From Liquorilactobacillus cacaonum DSM 21116 (GTDB taxonomy: Bacteria; Bacillota; Bacilli; Lactobacillales; Lactobacillaceae), in contig NZ_AYZE01000008.1 in assembly GCF_001436735.1 (NCBI RefSeq), forward strand, positions 1-64,000: a stretch of 64,000 nucleotides of DNA, in the 5' to 3' direction. This document shows positions 9,588-19,877 of this stretch, in pieces (position 1 is the stretch's first letter; each line of letters begins with the position of its first letter). Both the position numbers and the translations under genes were made by a program. The notes under the pieces were generated by a model. The model was not told the DNA's origin, searched no databases, and saw only the letters and a program-made list of their open reading frames with translations.

Positions 9588-9642
9588 TTGAATAATACGA
9601 AAAATATTAGTATACTATGCTCAAAGGTCAAAGATAGTCAAA
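9588..9642 (+). promoter_or_regulatory. clpE promoter with CtsR operator
   Basis: TTGAAT (9588-9593), a 17-base spacer and TATACT (9611-9616) form a good sigma-A promoter. GGTCAAAGATAGTCAAA (9626-9642) matches the CtsR heptad direct repeat and overlaps the transcription start region. CtsR is the class III heat-shock repressor, so clpE should be induced by heat or protein stress. Confidence 0.9.
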
Positions 9643-9681
9643 CAACATTTAATTAATTTTTTTGAAAGGTAGTGAGTTCTA

Positions 9682-11880
9682 ATGATATGTCAAAATTGTA
9701 GAAAAAATCCTGCAACAATTCATCTCTCAACAAATCTTAATGGCAAGCAAGCATCAATTGACCTTTGTCAAAGTTGCTACCGTATTCTTAAAGAACAATC
9801 TCAAAAAGGTGGTGCCTCTGGAATCATGCAAGATCCTTTTGGATTTGGAAATCTAAATGATATTTTCCGCTCACTTGGAGATAATACTTCCGCAGAGTCT
9901 ACTCAAGAAAATATGCAACAATCTTCAAGATTTGCAGGCAACGGTGGCCATAGAAATGGCGGAATTCTTGCTCAGTTTGGCCTAGACTTAACCAAAGAAG
10001 CAAAGAATAATAAAATCGATCCCGTAATTGGTAGAGATAATGAAATATCCCGTGTTATTGAAATTTTAAACAGAAGAACTAAAAATAATCCAGTGCTAAT
10101 TGGTGAAGCTGGAGTTGGTAAAACTGCAGTGGTTGAAGGACTTGCACAAAAAATAGTTGATGGTGATGTTCCGCAAAAACTATTAAACAAACGCGTAATT
10201 CGTTTGGACGTTGTTTCATTAGTTCAAGGAACTGGCGTTCGAGGGCAATTTGAGCAAAGAATGCAGCAATTAATGAATGAATTAAAACAAAATCAAAATG
10301 TTATACTTTTTATTGATGAAATTCATGAAATTGTTGGTGCCGGAAATGCTGAAGGAGGCATGGATGCAGGCAATGTGTTAAAACCTGCTCTCGCTCGGGG
10401 GGAACTGCAACTTGTTGGTGCCACAACATTGAATGAGTATCGAACAATTGAAAAAGATGCTGCATTAGCACGACGACTTCAGCCAGTTCAAGTCGATGAA
10501 CCTTCTGTTACTGAAACAATAAAAATACTCAAGGGTATACAAAATAAATATGAAGCTTATCATCATGTACATTACACACCTCAAGCTATTGAGGCTGCAG
10601 TTACTTTATCTGATCGTTATATCCAAGATCGTTTCTTACCCGATAAAGCAATTGATTTACTAGATGAATCTGGCTCGCGCAAAAACTTAACAATTCAAGC
10701 TGTTGATCCTAACGTTATCGAACAAAAAATTAAAAATGCACAAGAACAAAAGCAGATAGCCTTGAAGGATGAAGATTATGAAAAAGCAGCTTATTATCGT
10801 GATCAACTAAATAAATTAAATTCTGCAAAAGAAACTAAAGTTGATTCTGAAAATTCTCCAATTATTACTGAAAAAGATATGGAAAAAATAATTGAAGAAA
10901 TGACTAAAATCCCCGTTGGAGAGTTACAAGAAAAAGAACAAGAACAGTTAAAAAATTTATCGAAATCCTTGGAATCTCACATAATTGGCCAAGATAATGC
11001 GGTAACAAAAGTTGCCCGTGCAATTCGACGTAATCGTGTAGGCTTTAACAAATCTGGACGCCCTATTGGTTCCTTTTTATTTGTTGGCCCAACTGGTGTC
11101 GGAAAAACTGAAACAGCTAAGCAATTGGCAACAGAACTCTTTGGTACACCTGATGCAATGCTTCGATTTGATATGAGTGAGTACATGGAAAAACATTCTA
11201 TCTCTAAATTAATTGGCTCACCTCCTGGATATGTTGGTTATGAAGAAGCAGGTCAATTAACTGAACAAATAAGAAGACATCCATACAGTTTATTGCTTTT
11301 AGACGAAATAGAAAAAGCTCATCCAGATGTAATGCATATGTTTTTACAGATACTTGATGACGGTCGTCTGACTGATTCTCAAGGTAGAACTGTTAGCTTT
11401 AAAGACACTATCATTATTATGACATCTAATGCTGGCAGCGGTGATTCTGTTGCAAATGTTGGGTTTGGTGCTTCAGTTACTGGAAATACTCATTCTGTTT
11501 TAGACAAATTAACCAAATATTTCAAACCAGAATTTCTAAACCGCTTTGATGACATTATTGAATTCAATCCTCTTAACAAAAAAGACTTAATTTCTATAGT
11601 TTCTTTAATGTTAAATGATGTGAACTCTGCAATGTCTAATCAGGGACTTTCTTTAGAGGTCTCAAATGAAGTAAAGGATAAATTAGTTGATTTGGGCTAT
11701 AACCCTCAGATGGGAGCTCGTCCACTTAGAAGAGTCATTCAAGAACAATTAGAAGACAACATTGCTGATTATTATTTAGAACATCCTACTGTAAAACAGT
11801 TTGAAGCTAAACTCGTCAACGATCAGATAACAATTATTTCGCAAGAAATTGCAAATGTTAATAATACACTAACAAACTAG
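9682..11880 (+). CDS. clpE: ATP-dependent Clp protease ATP-binding subunit ClpE
   Basis: This is a 732-residue Hsp100 unfoldase that feeds ClpP. It starts with the ClpE-type zinc finger (CQNC at 3-6, CQSC around 29-32), followed by AAA module 1 with Walker A GEAGVGKT, a UVR-like coiled linker (about 350-385) and AAA module 2 with Walker A GPTGVGKT. The ATG follows an AAAGGTAGTGA site. The CtsR box in its promoter supports stress regulation. It is a single-gene unit closed by a strong terminator. Confidence 0.97.
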   Translation: MICQNCRKNPATIHLSTNLNGKQASIDLCQSCYRILKEQSQKGGASGIMQDPFGFGNLNDIFRSLGDNTSAESTQENMQQSSRFAGNGGHRNGGILAQFGLDLTKEAKNNKIDPVIGRDNEISRVIEILNRRTKNNPVLIGEAGVGKTAVVEGLAQKIVDGDVPQKLLNKRVIRLDVVSLVQGTGVRGQFEQRMQQLMNELKQNQNVILFIDEIHEIVGAGNAEGGMDAGNVLKPALARGELQLVGATTLNEYRTIEKDAALARRLQPVQVDEPSVTETIKILKGIQNKYEAYHHVHYTPQAIEAAVTLSDRYIQDRFLPDKAIDLLDESGSRKNLTIQAVDPNVIEQKIKNAQEQKQIALKDEDYEKAAYYRDQLNKLNSAKETKVDSENSPIITEKDMEKIIEEMTKIPVGELQEKEQEQLKNLSKSLESHIIGQDNAVTKVARAIRRNRVGFNKSGRPIGSFLFVGPTGVGKTETAKQLATELFGTPDAMLRFDMSEYMEKHSISKLIGSPPGYVGYEEAGQLTEQIRRHPYSLLLLDEIEKAHPDVMHMFLQILDDGRLTDSQGRTVSFKDTIIIMTSNAGSGDSVANVGFGASVTGNTHSVLDKLTKYFKPEFLNRFDDIIEFNPLNKKDLISIVSLMLNDVNSAMSNQGLSLEVSNEVKDKLVDLGYNPQMGARPLRRVIQEQLEDNIADYYLEHPTVKQFEAKLVNDQITIISQEIANVNNTLTN

Positions 11881-11913
11881 TCAAGAAGTATCATTTTTTA
11901 ATAACAATTAGAA

Positions 11914-11952
11914 ACTGAGTCAAATTATGCCATTTGACTTAGTTTTTTTTTT
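11914..11952 (+). terminator. Intrinsic terminator of clpE
   Basis: A 12-bp stem (11914-11925 with 11932-11943, one G-T pair) and a 6-base loop are followed by about ten T residues. Confidence 0.92.
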
Positions 11953-12049
11953 CAGAATTTTAGCCAATTTATTTTTATGCCATTTTCCTATAATATATCG
12001 ACTGTTTTATATTATAATAGATGTAATAAATAATTAGGAGGGGCTTATA

Positions 12050-12325
12050 ATGCATTTAATAGACGTTAGTGTTAGCTATTCAAAAAAAATAAGGCAAGAA
12101 CTAGAACATTCCGCCAATCATTTTATTAAGGTCTATACTTTGGGTAATACAAGAGTTGTTTATAAAAAAAATATATTGACTAGCGAAATTATTATTTCAA
12201 ATAATGTTCGCGGAATTACAGAAGAAGAAATTGAATTTGTGCTTGAAAAATTGACTGATTCTAAGATATCCGATGCAACAATTACAACAGGTAATCGAAT
12301 TGTTGATATTTCATTAAAAAATTAA
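12050..12325 (+). CDS. DUF1827 family protein
   Basis: This 91-residue protein starts at an ATG preceded by AGGAGGGG. Its plan (HLIDVSVSYS at the N-terminus, HFIKVYTLGNTRVVY in the middle, and a helical half with EEEIEFVLEKL) matches the DUF1827 family found in Lactobacillus and Enterococcus. Function is unknown. No signal peptide or membrane segment is seen. It precedes the MucBP/SH3-like gene by 41 bases and may be co-transcribed with it. Confidence 0.75.
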   Translation: MHLIDVSVSYSKKIRQELEHSANHFIKVYTLGNTRVVYKKNILTSEIIISNNVRGITEEEIEFVLEKLTDSKISDATITTGNRIVDISLKN

Positions 12326-12366
12326 CTTAATATTGTATTTTTTATTAGCTTTTAAGGTGGTGCACT

Positions 12367-13422
12367 TTGAAAATTCCCAAATTTATAAAAAACTTGCTTT
12401 TATATGATTCAAAAAGAAAATATGCTCATACAAAAAAGCAAAAAAACAATGAGACTCTAGTCACAAACAAGCATATTTCACCTCAACTGGAATCATTCCC
12501 AAAGACTCCTAGTGAAGCACCACAAACAAAAAAAGAATTTCAGGATGCTATTTTGTTGATTCTATATGTTGATGACAAAGAAAATGAATTGACTTCTCCT
12601 CAAATTATAAGTGGCCATCTAGGTGAAAAAATTAATTATCGCATTAAAACAATTGAAAACTTTGATTTAATAAACTTTAAAGGCTTTACCAAAACATATA
12701 GTAGTCCATACGCCATTTTAAAATTAACATTCGCAAAGAAAATTTCTGGAAGCATTTGGACATTTACCAGAGATATCGATACAAATGAACTGCTTGAATC
12801 TCCTAAATTGTCAAAAGGTTATTTAGGAGATGCTTATCAACTATATTCACCTACTATTTCTGAGTATTCATTAGTAAATGTCACAGGCTTGATACGTGGA
12901 ATTCGTTCACTAGAAACATCAACTGTAACCTTCTTCTATCGTCGACAAACTTGGTTAACATATGAAACTAGTTGTATATATCTAAAGATGCTATCTACCG
13001 TGTTTGTTTATGATTTCCCTGATGGAAAACAAATTAATATCAAACTCTCACCCCAAACAATCTGGAAGACATTTCGCACAATCACTACTTCTGCTGATTT
13101 TACTTGGTATTGTATTGGAGGTTCAATGTGGGTTTGTTTCGATGAATCTCAAATGTCCATATTTAAAAAACCAGATACAATTGATTCTTTGGATATTAAA
13201 GATAAAGATAGTATTAGCAATCTTGAAAATCACACAAATGCAACCATTGATTATATTGAGGGAAGAAGTGTCAACCTTTACGACTTTCCTTTTGGAAAAA
13301 TCTCTTCATCTATCAGCCATGGTGTTATGGTGCAAACTAAACAACGATATATCTCTGATGAAGTTACTTGGTATAAACTAGCAAGTGGTCTTTGGATTCC
13401 AGAACAATACCTCATTTTTTAG
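12367..13422 (+). CDS. Leaderless MucBP-like / SH3-like repeat protein
   Basis: A 351-residue protein, probably starting at the TTG at 12367 behind an AAGGTGG site. Residues 61-125 and 126-192 are two MucBP-like repeats (ILLILYVDD...GHLGEKINY; FTRDIDTNE...GYLGDAYQLY). Residues 210-258 and 303-351 form two SH3-like repeats (VFVYDFPDGK...TWYCIGGSMWV; VNLYDFPFGK...TWYKLASGLWI). MucBP domains normally occur in secreted, cell-wall-anchored adhesins, but here I see no signal peptide, transmembrane helix or LPXTG motif. The protein may act inside the cell, leave by a non-classical route, or be a trimmed relative of an adhesin. Function is unknown. Confidence 0.6.
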   Translation: MKIPKFIKNLLLYDSKRKYAHTKKQKNNETLVTNKHISPQLESFPKTPSEAPQTKKEFQDAILLILYVDDKENELTSPQIISGHLGEKINYRIKTIENFDLINFKGFTKTYSSPYAILKLTFAKKISGSIWTFTRDIDTNELLESPKLSKGYLGDAYQLYSPTISEYSLVNVTGLIRGIRSLETSTVTFFYRRQTWLTYETSCIYLKMLSTVFVYDFPDGKQINIKLSPQTIWKTFRTITTSADFTWYCIGGSMWVCFDESQMSIFKKPDTIDSLDIKDKDSISNLENHTNATIDYIEGRSVNLYDFPFGKISSSISHGVMVQTKQRYISDEVTWYKLASGLWIPEQYLIF

Positions 13423-13447
13423 TAGTTAATTTTTCTTTTAATATAAA

Positions 13448-13490
13448 AAAAACACCCAGAGTTGACTTTTTATCAACTCTGGGTGTTTTT
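13448..13490. terminator. Bidirectional intrinsic terminator
   Basis: A perfect 18-bp inverted repeat (13448-13465 with 13473-13490) has a 7-base loop and A/T runs on both sides. It separates the rightward MucBP-like gene from the leftward prfC and can terminate both. Confidence 0.93.
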
Positions 13491-13508
13491 TGATATTACT
13501 AAATAATT

Positions 13509-15086
13509 TTACAGCTTTGCTGATAATTTAACGTCTGGATACTTATCTGCAAACCAACGTTCTGAGAATTCATTTTCAAATAAAAATAAGGGTAGTCCCT
13601 GCCGATCTTTAACCAAGATATTTCTAGATGAAGACATTTTTTCATCCAATTGTTCTGGGCTTATCCACCGTGCTATTTTTTTGCCCATAGGAGTCATAAC
13701 AACTTCAGAATGATATTCATTCAACATTCTAAATTGAAATACTTCAAATTGCAATTGCCCAACAGCACCTAGAATATATTCACCCGTACTATAGCTTTGA
13801 TATAACTGTACTGCTCCTTCTTGTACAAGTTGTGTTATTCCTTTGTGAAAAGATTTTTGTTTCATTACGTTTTTTGCAGTCACCTTAACGAAAATTTCTG
13901 GAGTAAATTGTGGCAGTTTTTCATACTGTACTTTATGTTTTCCTGAAAAAATTGTATCACCTATTTGAAAGTTTCCTGTGTCATAAAGTCCAATAATATC
14001 TCCCGCAACTGCAGTTTCCAATGTTTCCCTAGAATCTGCCATAAACTGCGTCGAATTTGAAAGCCGAATTTTTTTCGAATCGCGAGCTAAGGTAACATCC
14101 ATTCCTCTTTCAAATTCTCCAGCACAAATACGTACAAAAGCTATTCTATCTCGGTGGTTAGGATTCATATTGGCCTGAATCTTAAATATAAATCCTGAAA
14201 ATTCTTCTGCTTCTGGACTAATTTTTTCTCCAGCTTCATCATTATGTGCAGCAGGTGCAGGTGCAAACTTCAGATAAGCATCTAAAAATGTCTTAACACC
14301 AAAATTTGTTAATGCTGATCCAAAAAAAACAGGTGTCAGATTGCCTGTCGCAATCTTTTTTGCATCCATTTGATTTCCTGCATCTGCTAATAACTCAACT
14401 TCCTCAAGAACTTGATGATAAATACTTTCTTCTGTTAATGTACTATTCCCCACAATTTTCCCATCTTCATCCAATGCAAGATAGCTTTCACCTTCGTCTT
14501 CTTTACGGTATAATTCAACGCGATGATTATAGATATCGTAAAGCCCCTTCAATCCTTTTCCCATTCCAATTGGCCAATTCATTGGAAAAGCACCTATTCC
14601 AAGCACTTCTTCTAATTCAGCGATCAACTCTAATGGTTCTCTTCCATCTCGATCTAGTTTATTAATAAAGGTAAAAATTGGAATCCCTCGCATTTTACAT
14701 ACTTGAAAGAGCTTTTTAGTTTGTGGTTCGATTCCCTTTGCTGAATCAATAACCATCACTGCTGAATCAACAGCCATCAACGTTCTATAAGTATCTTCAG
14801 AAAAATCTTCATGTCCAGGTGTATCTAAAATATTAATTCTTTTCCCTGCGTAATCAAACTGCATTACTGAACTAGTAACAGAAATTCCACGTTTTTTTTC
14901 TATTTCCATCCAATCAGATTTAGCAAAACTCCCAGATTTTTTTGCCTTCACTGTCCCGGCTTTTCGTAACACTCCACCAAATAATAATAATTGTTCAGTT
15001 ATTGTAGTTTTCCCTGCATCAGGATGTGAAATAATTGCAAAAGTCCGTCTACGACTAACCGAAGTCATTAAATCTTGCTTATCCAT
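13509..15086 (-). CDS. prfC: Peptide chain release factor 3
   Basis: This 525-residue translational GTPase recycles RF1/RF2 from the ribosome after peptide release. The G-domain motifs are clear: SHPDAGKTT (P-loop), DTPGHEDFS (G3) and [10 protein letters not shown] (G4). The RF3-specific C-terminal domain follows. The start has GGAGA eight bases upstream. It lies 17 bases after the CorC-like gene, so the two probably share a transcript that ends at the bidirectional terminator. Confidence 0.97.
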   Translation of the reverse strand: MDKQDLMTSVSRRRTFAIISHPDAGKTTITEQLLLFGGVLRKAGTVKAKKSGSFAKSDWMEIEKKRGISVTSSVMQFDYAGKRINILDTPGHEDFSEDTYRTLMAVDSAVMVIDSAKGIEPQTKKLFQVCKMRGIPIFTFINKLDRDGREPLELIAELEEVLGIGAFPMNWPIGMGKGLKGLYDIYNHRVELYRKEDEGESYLALDEDGKIVGNSTLTEESIYHQVLEEVELLADAGNQMDAKKIATGNLTPVFFGSALTNFGVKTFLDAYLKFAPAPAAHNDEAGEKISPEAEEFSGFIFKIQANMNPNHRDRIAFVRICAGEFERGMDVTLARDSKKIRLSNSTQFMADSRETLETAVAGDIIGLYDTGNFQIGDTIFSGKHKVQYEKLPQFTPEIFVKVTAKNVMKQKSFHKGITQLVQEGAVQLYQSYSTGEYILGAVGQLQFEVFQFRMLNEYHSEVVMTPMGKKIARWISPEQLDEKMSSSRNILVKDRQGLPLFLFENEFSERWFADKYPDVKLSAKL

Positions 15087-15103
15087 AATTCTCCTCTTTT
15101 TTC

Positions 15104-16390
15104 CTATTTTTTAAACTTTTTTTCATGTTGAACATGCAAAATAGCTAAAGCAGGTGTTAGTTCCACCTTAATTTCCATAATTCTTGAATCATCAACTTTT
15201 TCAGTTATCAATTTAACACCATCAACCGTCACACTAACATGGCTATCGTCTTCAGGAATATAGCCTAATTTTGCAATTATAAAGCCTGCAATTGTATCAA
15301 CATCATTCATTTCAAAATTTGTCGTAAATTCATCATTAAAATCATCTAAAGATAATTTTCCCTGAACAATAAACTCACTATCAGAAATTTTACGATAATC
15401 TTGTTCCGGTTGGTCAGATTCATCGTCAATTTCACCTACAATCTCCTCTAAAAGATCTTCCAATGTAACAAGCCCAACAACACCACCGTACTCATCAAAC
15501 AAAATTGCCAGTTGATTTTGTGATTTCTTCATTTCAAACATTACTTCATCAATTGCCATTGTTTCAGGTATAAATAGCGCTGGTTGCATAACTTTTCTAA
15601 TTGTAATATGGTCAAAACCTTCTTCACGAGCGGTTTTTAGGATATTTTTTATATGCACAATCCCCACAATATTGTCCTTGCCATCATTATACACAGGGAT
15701 ACGCGAGTACTGCATCTGCAAAATAGCATCAATATTGCGATCATTATCATTTTGAATATCAATCATAAAGGCATCTGTCCTTGGGACCATTACTTCTTTA
15801 GCCAATTTTTCCCGCATTGAAAGCACCCCTTTTATCATATCAAAGGCTTCGGGCTTTAATTCAGTTTCTTCATTTTCAGGAGAAATCAAAGCTTCTAATG
15901 CTTCAACTGCCATCGCATTTCCCGCAAATTCAGGTTCCTCTTCAACTTTTTCATTTGAAATTATTAAGTTACGTAATTTCTGAAAAGGCAGTAACATATA
16001 ACCTAAAACAAGCGTGTATTTAGCAAGATAAGAAAAAAATGTCACTCCTTTTTTTCTAGAAATTTGCCCAACTATATCTGCTACTACTACTGGTACAAAT
16101 GTCAATATTAAGTAAAGCGCTAAAAGCAAAATCACGTTATGTTCAATGAATAAAACTTTCAATTTTATAACTGACAATATACTCAAAAGTGTTCCGCCTA
16201 CTAGCAAAAAAGTAAACGTAAAACTATTGGCACCCTCGGATTTTTTAAGGGAAGCCAACTTATCATTATATTCCATTCTATTGTAAATTTGATAATTTCT
16301 AATCACACATAGCACAATTCCTGCACTAAATAGTAAAAATAACGAAATAATCAAAAGTGATGAACCAACCAATATAGGTTCTGAATTCAT
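15104..16390 (-). CDS. CNNM/CBS/CorC_HlyC domain membrane protein
   Basis: A 428-residue protein with an N-terminal DUF21/CNNM membrane domain (four hydrophobic segments within residues 1-140), a CBS pair (about 195-325: [33 protein letters not shown]) and a C-terminal CorC_HlyC transporter-associated domain. The family is linked to Mg2+/Co2+ efflux; older annotation calls members hemolysins. The length is normal. It is upstream of prfC on the same strand. Confidence 0.88.
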   Translation of the reverse strand: MNSEPILVGSSLLIISLFLLFSAGIVLCVIRNYQIYNRMEYNDKLASLKKSEGANSFTFTFLLVGGTLLSILSVIKLKVLFIEHNVILLLALYLILTFVPVVVADIVGQISRKKGVTFFSYLAKYTLVLGYMLLPFQKLRNLIISNEKVEEEPEFAGNAMAVEALEALISPENEETELKPEAFDMIKGVLSMREKLAKEVMVPRTDAFMIDIQNDNDRNIDAILQMQYSRIPVYNDGKDNIVGIVHIKNILKTAREEGFDHITIRKVMQPALFIPETMAIDEVMFEMKKSQNQLAILFDEYGGVVGLVTLEDLLEEIVGEIDDESDQPEQDYRKISDSEFIVQGKLSLDDFNDEFTTNFEMNDVDTIAGFIIAKLGYIPEDDSHVSVTVDGVKLITEKVDDSRIMEIKVELTPALAILHVQHEKKFKK

Positions 16391-16469
16391 TTATTTTTTC
16401 TCTCCATTTGTTAAAAAGTTGATATTAATTCTTGATTATACAACATGCCTAATTTATCTGCAACGAAGG

Positions 16470-17927
16470 TCATTTGGGAACCCTAATAATATTTCCTGCC
16501 TTCAAGTCACCGCTCGAAGTAAAACCGTTTATCTTCATTATATTGTCAACCGTTGTTGCATACTTACTTGCTAAGCCTTCGAGAGTGTCACCATTTTGAA
16601 CATTAATCGTTTGTGTATTATCTTTTAATTGTTGCACGCTCTCACTTGATGCTTTAGCACTTGACTCACTGGCTGAACTCGCTATACTTGCGGCCTTTAG
16701 GCTTGATGAACTTGCCTTTTTTGCTGCTTCACTTGTTTTTTTTGCATCTGTTGACTCAGAAGATTTTGAAATTTTTGAAGTTTTCTTAGCATCATGTTGT
16801 TTTTTATTCTTTGAATTACCCACACCAGAAGCTGATTTTCCTTGCCAACTTTGCTGTAACTGATTCCAGCCATTTTCAAGTAAACTTGTTTTTGCAAATA
16901 TTCCATCATATATCCCCAAAATAGCTAAAAAAATAACAATTGCAATACTAACTACTTTAACCTTACCATTTTTCTTTTTTAATTTGTTTTCACCTTTTTG
17001 ATTCATCTTTTTCTCTGCTAAAGCTTTAACAGGATCTGAACCGCGTTCATTATAGAAAGCATTCCGCATCTTAGGTTCATCTTTTCTAGTGAACCCATTT
17101 TTAAATTGTTCAATTTTGAATTCTTCGTAGATTGTTCCCACATCAAATGACTGTCTCTCAATCTGCTTTTTCGCTAAATAATCATTTCTTTCAGAAACCG
17201 TTAACGACTCAAACCAGCCAGCAGAATATTCATATTGAACCATTACATCTCGAGTCGCTCCGAAATCTTGGACCTCCCCGAAGTCTAGCCATAATGTGCG
17301 TTCGCAAAAACGCTCAATGTTAATAACATTTACATCTGAGATTACAAAAGAAACCCCAACATCTTTCAAATTTTGGATTTTTTTACTAACCTTCTTAAAA
17401 AAAGGCAAATCAAGAATACCAAAAATATTATCTATCAATACTAATTCTGGTTTGACAAACAATGCAATTGACAGCGACAGCCGTGCACATTGTCCTTCGG
17501 AAAAAGTTTCCACTGGGCAATACAACCATTCACCAAGATCACTAAAATTAATAATTGCATTAATTAAATGATTTGCTTTAAATTCATCTAAATTAGCTGA
17601 AAAAACAATCTTTTTAATGTTTTCTAGTCCAGTGACTTTTTTATCAATTCCATATCTTGTCGTAGCGCAATTCACACGCATATCTGTTGTAATAAACCCA
17701 GTTGTCTGCTTTTCTTTGCCCATCAGAATATCTATCAAACTAGATTTCCCAGACCCATTATTTCCAAGTAACCCAATTCCTTCGCCTGGATTAATTGTAA
17801 AATTAATTCCCCTAAGTTTCCAAAAAGTTCCAGTTTCATTTACAGATAATTTAGATTTTACAATTTCTTTTTTCTCAGTCACCAAAGATGTATTTTTAGT
17901 AATATATTTTAATTCAACTTTTTTCAT
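16470..17927 (-). CDS. TagH-like ABC ATPase with C-terminal membrane segment and LysM domain; catalytic residues degenerate
   Basis: A 485-residue fusion with an ABC ATPase (about 1-225), a basic linker, one transmembrane helix (about 322-345), a Ser/Lys/Ala-rich extracellular stretch, and a LysM peptidoglycan-binding domain (about 440-485). The order matches TagH, the ATPase of the wall teichoic acid exporter, whose C-terminus is also extracellular. Walker A (GNNGSGKSS, about 55) is intact. The signature is FSEGQ, the position after Walker B Asp is Asn (LVLIDNIFG, about 167) where Glu is expected, and the switch His is Asp (VISDVN, about 198). No TagG-like permease is adjacent. I infer a weak or inactive ATPase that may tether or regulate a wall process. 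Confidence 0.75.
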   Translation of the reverse strand: MKKVELKYITKNTSLVTEKKEIVKSKLSVNETGTFWKLRGINFTINPGEGIGLLGNNGSGKSSLIDILMGKEKQTTGFITTDMRVNCATTRYGIDKKVTGLENIKKIVFSANLDEFKANHLINAIINFSDLGEWLYCPVETFSEGQCARLSLSIALFVKPELVLIDNIFGILDLPFFKKVSKKIQNLKDVGVSFVISDVNVINIERFCERTLWLDFGEVQDFGATRDVMVQYEYSAGWFESLTVSERNDYLAKKQIERQSFDVGTIYEEFKIEQFKNGFTRKDEPKMRNAFYNERGSDPVKALAEKKMNQKGENKLKKKNGKVKVVSIAIVIFLAILGIYDGIFAKTSLLENGWNQLQQSWQGKSASGVGNSKNKKQHDAKKTSKISKSSESTDAKKTSEAAKKASSSSLKAASIASSASESSAKASSESVQQLKDNTQTINVQNGDTLEGLASKYATTVDNIMKINGFTSSGDLKAGNIIRVPK

Positions 17928-18004
17928 ACTTTCACCTAAATTTTTTTCCTTCTACCCATCACAGAGTCTATGACCAAGAACAACTTCAAACTAGCCACTT
18001 AAAA

Positions 18005-19135
18005 CTATTCATGATTTTTCTTTTCTTCATTATTCAATAGATAAATATCTCTGAAATACTTAATTACGACTTTGAGGACCGCATAAAAAGGTATTCCCAG
18101 AATCATTCCCATTATTCCAGCTAAGTTACCTGCAACTAATAACAAGACGATAATTGTCAATGGGTGAATATCTAAAGATTTTCCAATTACATTTGGATAA
18201 ATTAAATTACCATCAACTTGTTGCACAATTACACAAACAATAATAACAAACATTATCATTTTAGGAGAAATCGAAGCTGCAAGTATCACGGCTGGTAACA
18301 CACCAATGTAAGGCCCTAGATATGGAATAATATTTGTTATTCCAGCCATCACACCTAGTAAAAAAGCATATGGCATACCTATTACAAAATATCCTAATGT
18401 AGTAAATGTTGCTACAAAAGTACATTCAATAAATTGGCCTGCAATATATTTTGAAATTGTTTCACCCATCTTACCTAATAAAATTTCAATCTGTTCTCCA
18501 TGCTTATTAGGTATAATTTTTTGAATATTTGGAATCAACCGGTTCCCATCTTTTAGCATATAAAACAACATAAACGGAACTGTCACAATAGTAACAGTTA
18601 TACTGGTTACCATTCCTATTATCGACCCTAGACTTGCGGTCACTGAGTTTAAAAAGCCTTCAAAATATTTCATCAAATTCTTTTCTACATTGCCAATATA
18701 ACTATTTATATTAAGTTGTCTAACCCAATCTTGATGCAAAAAATCATCATAGTAATTATTAGTCATTTTCTGCAAGGCCTTAAGATATTCGGGTGAATTT
18801 GAGATAAGCTGACCTATTTGGGAAACCAATACAGGTATTAGAAAAGCCAATGCAACTGCAAAAATAGCTATTAATAACAAAAAAACAATAGTTACTGCCC
18901 ATGTCCTATTAATATTAAATCTACCCAACTTTATCTTCATCAAAAATGTAATTAACGGTTTTAATAAGTAGTACAAAAATCCAGATATTATGACAGGGAC
19001 AAAAAGTGTAGAAATAAATGTTCCTACTGGTTCGAATACAAAACCTATTTTTGTACAAATCCAGATTAATGTTGCAATTAACAGTGCCTCTGTAGTTATA
19101 TATATCAACTTTGAATTTTTTAATTTATCAAACAT
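18005..19135 (-). CDS. AI-2E family transporter (PerM/YdbI-like)
   Basis: A 376-residue integral membrane protein with about seven to eight hydrophobic segments and a central soluble stretch (NYYDDFLHQDWVRQLNINSY). The conserved C-terminal half contains YLGPYIGVLPAVILA and a QQVDGNLIYPNVIGKSL motif typical of the family. Members are annotated as AI-2 exporters or Na+/H+ antiporters; the substrate here cannot be assigned. It lies 77 bases upstream of the TagH-like gene on the same strand. Confidence 0.85.
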   Translation of the reverse strand: MFDKLKNSKLIYITTEALLIATLIWICTKIGFVFEPVGTFISTLFVPVIISGFLYYLLKPLITFLMKIKLGRFNINRTWAVTIVFLLLIAIFAVALAFLIPVLVSQIGQLISNSPEYLKALQKMTNNYYDDFLHQDWVRQLNINSYIGNVEKNLMKYFEGFLNSVTASLGSIIGMVTSITVTIVTVPFMLFYMLKDGNRLIPNIQKIIPNKHGEQIEILLGKMGETISKYIAGQFIECTFVATFTTLGYFVIGMPYAFLLGVMAGITNIIPYLGPYIGVLPAVILAASISPKMIMFVIIVCVIVQQVDGNLIYPNVIGKSLDIHPLTIIVLLLVAGNLAGIMGMILGIPFYAVLKVVIKYFRDIYLLNNEEKKNHE

Positions 19136-19183
19136 TTTTATTCATCCTCATATATTAATTGAATATATCTGCAAAAAACTAAA

Positions 19184-19216
19184 GGGCCAGGTCAGATATA
19201 ACTTTTGACCCAACCC
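19184..19216 (-). terminator. Intrinsic terminator of ntdP
   Basis: An 11-bp stem with three G-T pairs (19184-19194 with 19206-19216) is followed on the minus strand by CCCTTTAGTTTTTT. It is placed just past the ntdP stop. Confidence 0.75.
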
Positions 19217-19238
19217 CCTAATAGCTATAACCCAACGT

Positions 19239-19784
19239 TTACATACGACGTGACAATTCTAAATATCGATTATACCAGATTTTGATATACTCTTCGGAAA
19301 ATGGGCCTTTTTTGTTATTAATCCAATCAACAAGTGTAAGTACATTGTGCTTCAAAATTTTATCTGTGTCTTTTGAATAATGCCATTTTTTCCCATGTTC
19401 TTCATACTCATCAACATCAAGTAGTTTTTTCTCTCCATTTGGAAAAACCTTAACATCCAAATCGTAATCGATATATTTTAATGCTTCACGGTCTAAAATT
19501 GCAGGAGAAGCAAGATTACAATAATAAGAAACCCCATTATCTCTAATCATAGCAACTATATTGAACCAATAATGTTTATGGAAATAAACAAGTGCTGGTT
19601 CACGCGTAACCCATCTTCGGCCATCAGACTCTGTTACAAGCGTATGATCATTGCATCCAATTAAAGCATTTTCACTAGTCTTTAATACCATTGTATCTCG
19701 CCATGTTCGATGTAAACTACCGTCGTGTTTATAACTTTTGATGGTGATAAAATCACCTTCCTTTGGTTCTCTTGCCTGATGCAT
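19239..19784 (-). CDS. ntdP: DUF402 nucleoside tri-/diphosphate phosphatase
   Basis: This 181-residue protein matches the DUF402 hydrolases (Staphylococcus Ntdp, B. subtilis YgaC). It has an N-terminal beta-barrel, [20 protein letters not shown] in the first half and the metal-binding [21 protein letters not shown] cluster near residues 125-145. The family removes phosphate from nucleoside tri- and diphosphates in the cytoplasm. The start has an AAGGCAGG site. It is a single-gene unit with its own terminator. Confidence 0.85.
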   Translation of the reverse strand: MHQAREPKEGDFITIKSYKHDGSLHRTWRDTMVLKTSENALIGCNDHTLVTESDGRRWVTREPALVYFHKHYWFNIVAMIRDNGVSYYCNLASPAILDREALKYIDYDLDVKVFPNGEKKLLDVDEYEEHGKKWHYSKDTDKILKHNVLTLVDWINNKKGPFSEEYIKIWYNRYLELSRRM

Positions 19785-19877
19785 GGTTAAAACCTGCCTT
19801 CTATAAACACAAGGTGTAACTTACACCAATATCATTATTCATTATATCAAACTTCCATGTGAAAACCCAAAGAATTA

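Noticed and set aside
12367-13422. Secreted mucus adhesin
   Set aside because: The MucBP-like repeats are there, but no signal peptide, membrane helix or LPXTG motif was found.
16697-17571. Several 60-90 codon frames inside the TagH-like gene
   Set aside because: They overlap a long, clearly coding frame and have repetitive or unnatural composition; they are shadows.
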